21,369 nucleotides of DNA from Chara braunii (lineage: Eukaryota; Streptophyta; Charophyceae; Charales; Characeae), in contig BFEA01000045.1 in assembly GCA_003427395.1 (NCBI GenBank), forward strand, positions 1,522,981-1,544,349. Reading direction: 5' to 3'. Positions 9,254-16,891 of this stretch are shown here, piece by piece. The notes beneath the pieces were generated by a model. It saw only the letters and a list, made by a program, of their open reading frames with translations. It was not told the origin of the DNA and searched no databases. Position numbers and translations under genes: made by a program. The first letter of the stretch is position 1, and each line of letters begins with the position of its first letter.

Positions 9254-9287
<34 letters not shown>
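9251..9287. repeat. (GT)n microsatellite
   Basis: A GT run with one TT interruption near 9259-9261. It is preceded by CT-rich low-complexity sequence (about 9020-9210) and an alternating CGCGCACGTGCGTG stretch. Confidence 0.95.
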
Positions 9288-9549
9288 TGTTGTCATCTTT
9301 TCATTTACTTGATTGTTGAACAGGTGGTATATGATGACGAATCGAATGTCCTCCCTACTCCTCTTCCCTCCTGCAGCGGGCCTCCATCTGCCTTGGCCTA
9401 CAGCCAGGGCCTATTCGACTATTTGCCAGTTCCGCCTGTGGAACCAGGCCGTGGCCTGACCCCACAGGCTGTGTGTTGTTCCAGTCCAGTCCAGTCCTGC
9501 CCGGTACCATTGTTGGTACCAGGCCAGTCCCGTCCAGTCCAGTCAGTTC

Positions 9550-9581
9550 GCTGGGGTATACCGCTGGGGGTATACCCCAGC
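9550..9581. repeat. perfect 13-bp hairpin in LTR-like region
   Basis: GCTGGGGTATACC (9550-9562) and GGTATACCCCAGC (9569-9581) are perfect reverse complements around the 6-nt loop GCTGGG. Just upstream are short tandem CCAGT units (about 9480-9496 and 9526-9543) and a GGTACC/GGTACC pair (9503-9520). The block may be part of the LTR that ends at 9746. Confidence 0.85.
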
Positions 9582-9747
9582 TGTTGTCTGTTTTCCAGAT
9601 CATTCTTCACTCTGCTGTTGTTGGAGTACGCGCCGTGTCGAGTCTGCGTCGGAGCTGCATTGTCCCTTCGAGCTCCATCTCCACCTCGACCTTCCTCAAC
9701 CCTCTTCTCCATCCTGACGGACCGCCATCCCGGCGGGTCCGGCACAC

Positions 9748-9759
9748 TGGTATCAGAGC
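9748..9759 (+). other. primer binding site for tRNA-iMet
   Basis: TGGTATCAGAGC is the exact 12-base complement of the plant initiator tRNA-Met 3' end, used by most plant Copia and Gypsy elements to prime minus-strand DNA. It stands one base after a CA dinucleotide, as expected for an LTR end. Confidence 0.72.
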
Positions 9760-9806
9760 GGGAACGGTCCCCGCTCCAACCCACCCTCCCTCCCGTACCA
9801 GAGGAA

Positions 9807-9957
9807 AATCGTTGGTAATCCCGATAGCGGGATTTTCAGGGTGGCAACGACGAAAAACAGCACCGTGCAGAGGCGGAATCGCTCGTAATCCCGATAGCGA
9901 AATTTTCAGGGTTTTCCCAAGGTGGCAACGGCGAAAAACAGCAGCGTGCAGAGGCGG
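9807..9957 (+). repeat. two-copy tandem repeat, 70 and 80 bp
   Basis: Copy 1 (9807-9877) and copy 2 (9878-9957) share GTAATCCCGATAGCG, ATTTTCAGGG, GGTGGCAACG, CGAAAAACAGCA and GTGCAGAGGCGG. Copy 2 has a 10-bp insertion near its middle. Copy 1 also contains a small perfect hairpin (AATCCCG, loop ATAG, CGGGATT) that is broken in copy 2. Confidence 0.9.
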
Positions 9958-10084
9958 ACACGTGGCGAAAAGAGGAGTTGTCGTCACAACAACGCCAAGG
10001 CCGCCGCACACTTGCACACTTGCACGCGCCGCCCCGCCCGCCCCGCTCCCGAATTATTTATTATCAAGATCCGTGATGCTGCAG

Positions 10085-10156
10085 TTGCCAGGGTTTGAAC
10101 TTGGGCAGCTGACACTCATGCGCGTGCGAGGTGAGTGCCTTAACACACTGCCCAAA
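10085..10156 (-). pseudogene. tRNA-Leu/Ser-like relic or SINE head
   Basis: Read on the minus strand, TGTGTTAAGGCACTCACC (from about 10150) resembles the D-arm region of class II tRNAs (GTGGTTAAGGC). The T-arm at 10104-10088 reads CCAAG TTCAAAC CCTGG, with four of five stem pairs and a canonical 7-nt loop. The spacing between box A and box B (about 54 nt) fits a tRNA with a long variable arm. The anticodon arm does not fold properly, so this is not a working tRNA. A tRNA-derived SINE head is the best reading. Confidence 0.4.
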
Positions 10157-10183
10157 GCCACAATATGAGTTGATATTGTGGCT
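10156..10183. repeat. perfect 11-bp hairpin
   Basis: AGCCACAATAT (10156-10166) pairs perfectly with ATATTGTGGCT (10173-10183) around the loop GAGTTG. It directly abuts the tRNA-like relic and may mark an element end or a recent foldback. Confidence 0.88.
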
Positions 10184-10693
10184 CACTGGTGTTCAAGAAG
10201 TAGCACGACAACTATTTAAGCCCCCCTGTCGACGAGCGTCGAGCAGCGTGTGAGAAGACAGCTATTTGCCCCTGCCCCCCCGGGGCGGTCGTGGATGTTG
10301 CCGCCTGCGCATGTAGCTGGTGTGTGCTGCCTCTCGGCCGTGCCACGTGCCAGCTTGTTGTGGATCTTGAAGACTCCCCTTGCGAGGGGGCTGCACTACA
10401 GTGACATCTGGGTGGCTGATCAAGATCTCAGCCCACCCCAAATTTTTTTATTTTTTTTTGCAGTGCCATAAGGCCAACAGCATCTTGAAGGCCAAGATCT
10501 TGTGGATCTTGGTAGTGCTCTGCTCTTGGCCACCCAAGAGCTTGGTATCACCATCCTACCCACTAACCTACTCTCCCCCAACCCCTTTTCTCTCCCCCCC
10601 ATCATCTAATCATCCTTTCTAACCCTACCACTACTCCCTCCCCCTACCTACCTCTTCACTCGTCTTCTACAACTTTTTTCTCTCCTTTCCTCC
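10184..10693. other. no gene recognised
   Basis: A TATTTAAG TATA-like motif lies near 10214. A T-rich run ending in TTTTTTGCAG (to 10463) looks like a strong splice acceptor, but the sequence after it is not convincingly coding. From 10560 to 10690 the sequence is pyrimidine-rich with CCCCC runs. Confidence 0.4.
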
Positions 10694-11045
10694 ATGAACT
10701 CCACCTCCAGACTGACCAGGTGGATGTTTTTGGTTTTCCAATTCTTTTGGGAAGCGGGCCACTACCACTCTTCCAGGTCAAAAGCCAAATCTGACAGCAG
10801 GGTGTTCGTTCGGAAGGCAACCCGCAATTCTATTATTGACAGCACCCTTATCCTGAACAATTCTATGTTCATGCCATTCCACTGCATCCAGGGAGAACCT
10901 GGTAAGCATGTTGTCAAGGTTGCCTCCTCTCATACCTTTCTAATACATTCCCCACCCTCACCGGCTCCCCACAGATTGCCACCGGGTCACCTTCCCCGAG
11001 CCGCGGTCCTTGACACAGAATCCGTACCCAGTGCAGCGGTATTGA
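10694..11045 (+). CDS. weak two-exon gene model, unknown protein
   Basis: The ATG at 10694 opens a frame of about 69 codons that reaches a good donor (CCTG|GTAAGC, exon end 10901). An acceptor follows at 10971-10974 (CCCCACAG). Joining 10901 to 10975 keeps the frame and adds about 23 residues, including CHRVTFPEPRSL, before TGA at 11043-11045. The product would be about 93 residues with a hydrophobic N-terminal stretch (WMFLVFQFFW). I recognise no family. The pyrimidine-rich leader (10560-10690) suits a plant 5' UTR. It could be a chance alignment of splice signals. Confidence 0.18.
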
Positions 11046-11075
11046 AAAGGTGATCTGTTCCACTTTCTTTTCCAG

Positions 11076-11645
11076 GTTGTGACAGTACCTCAAGACTTGC
11101 CTCAGCTGCTGCCCATCTATCCAGAAAGTACGTGTCTCTATTGCATGGACTATCTCCAATGCCATCATCCGTTACATCCTCTCCTAGCATGTCCTGCATG
11201 CACTGTTCGGCACTTCAAGTTGCCAGACGAACGACAGGCGCAGCAGCCTGAGACACCTACAGAGCGCTGTACTGAAAGGATATCACCACCAGGACGAGCT
11301 GTTGCAGACCAAATTCTGCAGCAGCTAAGCACCCTTGGTTTGGATCAAAATCCATCGTCATTGGCCCATAGAGAGGGAATAAATATTACAGAAACTCGTG
11401 GAGCCTGCTCAATACCTCTCTGTGATGACTCACCTGAGATCCAGTTAGCATGTCGCTCACATGCCTTGTGCCGTGAGGATCATGAAGTCATAGCCCATGC
11501 GAGTTTTTGTTTTGATACATATGATGACAGTCGGTACTGCACTCATGTACGGCACCCTGACATGTCGTGTCCAATTTGTAGACAGGCTGGAACGGCAATG
11601 TCTTTACAATTTTGCGGTCGGCATGCCTGTGTGTGCCTAGCATAG
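11076..11645 (+). CDS. Cys/His-rich exon-like reading frame, unknown protein
   Basis: A good acceptor (CTTTCTTTTCCAG, ending 11075) is followed by 189 open codons to TAG at 11643-11645. The translation holds 17 Cys, many in zinc-ligand spacing: CLYC, CPAC, CRSHALC, CPICRQ and CGRHACVC. After the stop, another frame continues with more of the same (CRSHAACDICLHC, near 11650-11690) up to about 11812. A single frameshift or a short intron near 11640 could therefore split one zinc-binding region. This suggests a RING-like or transposase-type zinc domain, but no family is recognised. The first ATG in frame is at 11145, so an upstream exon would be needed. Confidence 0.28.
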   Translation, partial: VVTVPQDLPQLLPIYPESTCLYCMDYLQCHHPLHPLLACPACTVRHFKLPDERQAQQPETPTERCTERISPPGRAVADQILQQLSTLGLDQNPSSLAHREGINITETRGACSIPLCDDSPEIQLACRSHALCREDHEVIAHASFCFDTYDDSRYCTHVRHPDMSCPICRQAGTAMSLQFCGRHACVCLA

Positions 11646-11812
11646 CATGTAGGAGCCACGCCGCCTGTGACATCTGTCTACACTGTGCCATTCGATGCAG
11701 CAACTGCAACTGCAAGAACAGGATGCCGTGCCTCCACAGTCCACACCCGAACCAGTCCTGTCCGGTGACTCCAGTCAGGGACTGGCTGGGCTCACGTCCC
11801 ATTCTCAAGTAG

Positions 11813-12351
11813 TCTGCTCCGGCGCTGAGTATTTAGAATCCTGTGAAGTTCATCACACCTCTGTCCTGTCCTTTGCACTCCACTTCCTCCCCTACCCTTT
11901 CTCCCTCCACAGCCCCTCACTCCCTATAGAACTCCGCTTCCTACCCATGTCCTCCCCTAATGTGCTACTAGCAAATAATATATGGATGAGCATGATTGAG
12001 AGAACAGAATGTATAAGCTGAAGGTCTGAAGTGAAATGAACAGGAGTATACCTTCCCCTTTACTCTGCTCTCATCACGTGCAAGTCCGTCGTTGACGCAC
12101 ACAGGGATGTGGGCAGCTGCCACTCAACCACAATCAACATGGACAGCCTTGTACATGCGAGGGACAGTAAAAAGGGAGCTGCAAGAACAAATGCAAGGGG
12201 TAGCCCAAGGATAACCAAAAAACTGTCTAATTGTGAAATTGCTGAAATGCTGGACTGTCTCAAGTGCTCTCATGGTCTGCAATAGGACAAAATCTGCTTC
12301 CACTCTGAATCCACGCATCTGAGTGGAATGGGGCTGTTGTGGGGGAAATCT

Positions 12352-12394
<43 letters not shown>

Positions 12395-13330
12395 CTTCTT
12401 CTCATCATACATAGCTCTACCACAGCTATGTCCTTTTGTCAAAACACTTCGGCAGAAAGCTCTGGAAGTGACACCATCAATGATCAGCTGCAAATCGATG
12501 ACAATTGAGGCTGTTTCAACGCAGTTGTCGTGGGTCAAGCATTAGCTAACTTTGGCAGCCACCAGCATTGGAGAGATTGATATTGGATCACAAACGCAAC
12601 CTCATTTGCAGACAGATTTGGGACATCAGCAGGCACATCAAGTTACACTTTCCTGCTCCGTCTGATGCCTATATGTTGATGGGAAACGGTCTGCATGAAA
12701 GTCACTTGACTTTAGTACAAGACAGTCGATCCCTGGGGATAACACTGTGTGAATTGTCCTCTTTCGCAGTTCCTTTTTTTGGCTGGTGTACTCAGAACCT
12801 GTGATGTGGTGTGCAAGTCTTATCCCCATGATCATAGCAGGCCATCTATTGGGTGATGAGATGCTGCAGCAGGTGCCTGGAAGTGGGTTGCCAGTTGCAT
12901 GTGCAATCAGACTCGACTTCAGACTTACTTTCCACATGCAGACACGAGAAGTGATGGCAAACCCAAACTCGTCAACTCAGAATCAACAACAAACTTGCAC
13001 TTAAACTCTGTTCAATACAACTGTACACCTTGCGGCTATGGCCGCCGAACACTGTCTCCACCACCAGCCTCACTCTCCCTCTTCACGCATGTACGAGGAT
13101 CACCCTGAATGTCCACGCTACACAGACACAAACACTGTCTACACTCTGTCTACACCAACAGCTGGGCGGTTATGGCCGTCGTCGTCTCCCTTCTTCCAGC
13201 TATGGCCACCATCGTCTACCTCACTGGCCACTTCCTCTCCGGGCACCTGCAGACCTCCACGCACAAGAAACCAAGGCAGCTCTTCCGCATGGCTCACAGG
13301 CAAATCAATGAATGGCTGGACACTGCCTCT
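11813..13330. other. no gene recognised
   Basis: The sequence holds a (CA)n run and many short open frames with no recognisable domain. Near 13109-13537 a plus-strand frame has one hydrophobic segment (WAVMAVVVSLLPAMATIVY) but overlaps the minus-strand promoter candidate and shows no family signature. Confidence 0.4.
12354..12391. repeat. (CA)n microsatellite
   Basis: An uninterrupted CA dinucleotide run, reading as (GT)n on the minus strand. Confidence 0.95.
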
Positions 13331-13331
13331 T

Positions 13332-13477
13332 TATTTATACTTCTTCGGAGGTACCCGGGACTGCCTCAAAACGTGTGGGCCTGGGCCAAAACGTGTGGCT
13401 CAGGGAAGCTTCCAGACGTTTGGCCTTTTGGGCCAAAACGTGTGGAACCCACCGCGGTCCAGAACCTTCCCCACGTG
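13332..13477 (-). promoter_or_regulatory. possible minus-strand promoter: TATA box plus ACGTG cluster
   Basis: The minus strand reads TATAAATA at 13339-13332, a consensus TATA box. Upstream on that strand lie four ACGTG cores (13371, 13391, 13438, and a full CACGTG G-box at 13472-13477) and one ACGTT at 13416. Three of the copies are embedded in the repeated word CAAAACGTGTGG. In plants, clustered ACGTG cores bind bZIP/bHLH factors. No convincing gene was found downstream (below 13300), so the function is inference. Confidence 0.25.
13416..13441. repeat. imperfect hairpin within ACGT cluster
   Basis: ACGTTTGGCC (13416-13425) pairs with GGCCAAAACGT (13431-13441) around TTTTG, with a single bulged A. 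It makes two of the ACGT sites palindromic partners. Confidence 0.75.
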
Positions 13478-13679
13478 CAGCCCCTACCCATGGTACTTGC
13501 TGACTGGACTGGCCTACAGGGACCTACGACCTTCTAGAAGCCACAGACTTACAGACAGACTCTAGGCCTCAGTAGACTCAGATAGAGACTTCTAGAACAG
13601 ACCTTCCTAAGCCTAACGGTAACAGACCTAACTCCTAATCTACAGACCTAGGGAGAGTCTCACACAGATCGCTGGGCCT

Positions 13680-13838
13680 ATGTACAGGGTACAGGGTAGG
13701 TGTAGGGATCGAATCTCACTCAGCACACAGGGTCGATGTACAAGGTACAGGGTAGGTCTAGGGATTGAATCTCACTCAGCACACAGGGTAAATGTACAGG
13801 GTTTGGGCACAGGTCTAGGATCGAATCTCTGTGTCTGC
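13680..13838. repeat. 56-bp minisatellite, about 2.7 copies
   Basis: Units start at 13680, 13736 and 13792. The first two are nearly identical (ATGTACA-GGTACAGGG...CTCACTCAGCACACAGGGT) and the third diverges after 20 bp. Each unit contains GGATCGAATCTC or a close variant, which fits the Pol III box B consensus. Confidence 0.9.
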
Positions 13839-14805
13839 AAATGTCGGGTCTACTGGGTGAAACCATTTCACATGAATTGAGGGCATGTTGATCAGATCCC
13901 GGAATTGGGTGCAAATCTAAAGACGTTAGACTCTTCTCAATTTTTGTGGCCCCGTGTGCAAACCCTCTCTGTATCGTTCCAACCCTAATGGATGTCTCAA
14001 AGACTTCACTCTCCTCTTTTTTCAGGCAGATTTGGAATTATCTGCCCTTGCATTCCTGTCCTCTTACCCCAGTACATCTTCCTATCCCCTGCACTGTACC
14101 AAGGCTGACGCTATGAGCTAACAAGAGTCTTCATCAAGTCACCACTACTTGTGGAATTGGAACTTTACCGAGAAGATTAGCAGATGTTCAACTCACGTGT
14201 TGGTACTGCACCAAGAAAGACCCTGGCCCTGGTAGTAGTTGGACAAGGAATTCGTCCCGAGTGCGGCTGTGGCAGTAAGTAGGAGATAGGAGAGGCATGG
14301 TGGTAATTCTTTTGTCCTTCAAACATCCGTGCTAGCCATGGACGTACGACCATAGCGAGCTACCGGTAGTTGCCTTGCAGAGATGTGAGGAGAGTGAGAA
14401 GAGGTTAAACAGACTTTTTCTTCACTGGCAGGGGGAAAGATCATCCGAATATCTATACTTTGTTTTCCCCTTTCTTGTTGTTTATTCATTCACTTATTAT
14501 TGCTTTCAATTGTGAATAAGGTGAGACCACGATCATGTAAGGGTTCTGGTGACGATGGCGAAAGGGAGGGAGATGACATTGGTTCAATCTTGAGGTCTTC
14601 TGCTTTTCCTTTCTTTGTTCATCCTTCTTCTCACTTGGTCTAAATCCCATCTAGTTGTCATGCATGGGATTGTTTCAAAGTTGTCTTGCAGTATGAATTG
14701 AGCAGGATCATAGCAGTAGCGAACAAAACGATTTTTCATACAATATCAATCTCCGAGAGAAAACATTGCATACGATACGAAGGAGGGTGAAAGGCATAAC
14801 AGGCG

Positions 14806-14825
14806 CCAAAACCAAAACCAAAACC
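14806..14825. repeat. (CCAAAA)3CC hexamer run
   Basis: Three perfect CCAAAA units plus CC. The minus strand is GG and TTTT alternating, which could at most form a weak two-tier quadruplex. It is too short and internal to be telomeric. Confidence 0.85.
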
Positions 14826-15002
14826 AGTCTCCTCGATTGAGATACCCTTCAGGCGTGTAAGACGGAGACTCTGGAGAGAGGTCTCGCCAAAACCGGCCTC
14901 ATCAACGATAAGGTGCCACAGAAAGACGGTATCGCACAAGAAAGAACTACCCATATACCAGGCCTAGAGAACCCTTGATAGCAGCACCGGAACGAAGATT
15001 AC

Positions 15003-15051
15003 GAGAGAGAGAGAAGAGGGAGGGAGAGAGAGGAGGGAGAGGGAGAGAGAG
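15003..15051. repeat. GA-rich low-complexity tract
   Basis: Almost pure purine on the plus strand (GAGA and GGGA units). Confidence 0.9.
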
Positions 15052-15669
15052 GCAAACTGCTGAACATCTGAACTCTCTCCACTTAGTTCGACAAAGGACA
15101 GCAAAAAGGGCTCCGCCGGTCGGACATCGCATCTGAGAAAAGAATCAAATTTATGTGGCCCCTGTCTCAACGCTTTTGAGACTGCATTAAGCAGCACGCC
15201 CGCATGCTGAGACTAGGGCTTTTCTGACCGAACCTGACCTGCATTACGAGCCAGTTACATTCCCACAGTCTTCGTGTGAGTATGCCCCTATTATTCTCCT
15301 TGCAAGACAAATTCTATCCAGTCCCGCCAAATCCCGCCCACTTTGCAAGACAATCTCCTTAATCTGTCCTAAAGCTTGGAGCATGGAACTTTCTCACGCC
15401 AGAAATTGCGGGTTCAAAGCACGCTTTACCGCCAATCTCCTTGCAGCAGCAATGGACATTCTGCTGCCAGGAAGGTATTCATAGCCCTTGCCTCGTGAAA
15501 AAAGGCGAGATTTCACGACCATGAATACGAGAAATGGATCCTAAATACTCTCTCTCTAGAAAACAGCCCCCCTCCTAAGTATCGATCTCCTCTTAAAAAC
15601 CCTTCTTCACAATGTAGTTGTCAGCCCACTTCACAGATGCGATGACCCATTTAACAGAATTAAAATGCC

Positions 15670-15720
15670 CATTTGACAGACGAGAGATGCAGATGAGAGA
15701 CGGCTCATTTGACAGACGAG
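15670..15720. repeat. 15-bp direct repeat with 36-bp period
   Basis: CATTTGACAGACGAG occurs exactly at 15670-15684 and 15706-15720. A weaker copy (CATTTAACAG) stands near 15648. This is a decayed minisatellite. Confidence 0.85.
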
Positions 15721-16130
15721 TTATGACCCAATCTACTGTAGTCATGATCATCCTATGCAGCAGACTACAGAACATTTTTCCTTCATATTGAAACTTGCCT
15801 GCCCCGCACATGCTCATCATTGCCCATTAATCTTTTATCAATCCGCTATATATCTGCCTCATGCCCCATCAAGATGTTGGGATGCGAATGATAGAAATCT
15901 CCTAGCTGCTACATCAAAGAAGTAGACTTTGATAAATGCCGTGGGCAACTACCACCACTCCAGGCTTTCATCTGGCGGAGGGACACATCACATCCTCCAC
16001 TTCGCCATGTCTGTCTGTTTGGAAATCTCGGTTAGCTGTCCCTCGTCTCCCAATGCATGTCCATGGTGGAAAATGAGAGAGACCACTCTTCTTAACGTAA
16101 TAAGTCTAATCCGTGTTGCCACCAACCTGT
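15721..16130. other. no gene recognised
   Basis: Short frames only, with no domain, repeat or RNA feature that I can support. Confidence 0.4.
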
Positions 16131-16182
16131 TTAAAACCTTAATTCACAGTTTGAGGACCGCGATTTAGACAAAGTTGCTTCA

Positions 16183-16259
16183 TACATCGCAAAGTAGCAG
16201 ACAGCATTATACATAGCAAAGTAGCAGACACCTTTCTCAATCGCCAAGTAGCAGACAAT
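16183..16259. repeat. 27-bp tandem repeat, three copies
   Basis: AAGTAGCAGACA begins at 16192, 16219 and 16246, exactly 27 bp apart. The bases between are similar but not identical. It lies downstream of the E2 gene. Confidence 0.9.
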
Positions 16260-16321
16260 ACTATCGCCGAGATTCTGATCTATGATAGACCAAACGAGCC
16301 CACCAAACCTTTCCTCTACGG

Positions 16322-16395
16322 AGCAGAAGCAGTAGAAAGAAGAAACAGAAAGAAGAAAGAAGAAAAAGGAGAACAAAGAAAGAAGAAGAAGAGGG
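16322..16395. repeat. GAA/GAAA-rich purine tract
   Basis: Plus strand is purine-rich (AAGAAGAAA units); the minus strand, which is the sense strand of the E2 gene, is a long pyrimidine tract. A perfect (GA)n follows separately at 16476-16497. Confidence 0.85.
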
Positions 16396-16475
16396 CAGCT
16401 CCAGTCCACACAGTTATTGGAAAGCAAAGCTCTGAGCAACACGCTCAAAAAGAGACACAGAGCGACATCGTGACG

Positions 16476-16497
16476 GAGAGAGAGAGAGAGAGAGAGA
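16476..16497. repeat. (GA)n microsatellite
   Basis: Uninterrupted GA run of about 11 units. Confidence 0.92.
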
Positions 16498-16633
16498 ACG
16501 CAGCGCGTAGCCAGACAAACGCGGGACGTTCCAAGATGCACAATCAGCAGATGATGAACGCACATGGCACCCAGCAAGACGGCCCTTTCGACACTTCTCC
16601 ATTTCCGAAGCATAAGACTATCATTCAGGTCCC

Positions 16634-16891
16634 CTGCTGGATTGCTAGGTCCTAGTTGCTCTGCTTGATTGTCATCGGTTGAGTGAGCTATACTTGCTTG
16701 TCTTTGTTGATCAGGTGCTGGCAAAGCCTGTTGATCTGGTACTGGCAAAAGGTAGGGCACTCGCGCCTCGTCCATTAAGCTGCTGCTGGCAAATGGATAC
16801 AGAAGGTGGGTTGTAGGCTATAGCCGAAGAAATCAATCAACAAAGAACGTCGTTGCTGCTGCACAGCGAGTAGGACCTAGCAATCCAGCAG
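16634..16891. repeat. perfect 20-bp inverted repeat spanning the E2 stop codon, 218-bp loop
   Basis: The arm at 16634-16653 (CTGCTGGATTGCTAG...) is the exact reverse complement of 16872-16891. The second arm contains the last four sense codons and the TAG stop of the E2 gene. Pairing continues imperfectly for about 11 more bases on the loop side (8 of 11). In the E2 transcript the stop codon could be held in a 20-bp duplex with its own 3' UTR. Confidence 0.92.
16705..16752. repeat. 24-bp tandem duplication
   Basis: TGTTGATC-GGT-CTGGCAAA occurs at 16705-16728 and 16729-16752 with a few substitutions. It lies inside the loop of the 16634/16891 inverted repeat. A third partial copy (CTGCTGGCAAA) is near 16785. 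Confidence 0.85.

Larger units (their letters stand above)
9582..9957 (+). mobile_element. LTR-retrotransposon relic: LTR 3' end, PBS and leader
   Basis: CA at 9745-9746 is the expected LTR terminus, followed one base later by a tRNA-Met-type primer binding site. The leader after the PBS carries a degenerate tandem repeat (9807-9957). No gag or pol frame follows and no second LTR was found, so this is a truncated copy or a non-coding derivative. The LTR start could not be placed; it lies upstream, possibly before 9550. Confidence 0.5.
13850..15660. other. no gene recognised
   Basis: An acceptor-like CTCTTTTTTCAG (to 14025) precedes a 31-codon open stretch ending in TAA at 14119-14121. It could be a small terminal exon but is too short to support. 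At 15408-15424 a T-arm-like stem with TTCAAAG loop appears without a matching tRNA body. Simple repeats are listed separately. Confidence 0.4.

Noticed and set aside
8823-9818. A 331-residue plus-strand frame
   Set aside because: It runs through CT-rich low-complexity sequence and (GT)n (giving CVCVCV) and into the LTR end. No domain is visible.
10552-10566. Second PBS (TTGGTATCACC)
   Set aside because: The match to the tRNA-iMet complement stops after 8 bases and no LTR terminus precedes it.
14806-14825. Telomeric repeat
   Set aside because: Only three CCAAAA units, internal, and not the plant telomere repeat (CCCTAAA).
15361-15424. Possible tRNA gene
   Set aside because: Only a T-arm-like stem (15408-15424) fits. 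No box A at the right distance and no anticodon stem.
16131-16775. A 214-residue minus-strand frame downstream of E2
   Set aside because: It is built from the 27-bp and 24-bp tandem repeats and purine tracts and is in a different frame from E2. Low complexity with no domain.
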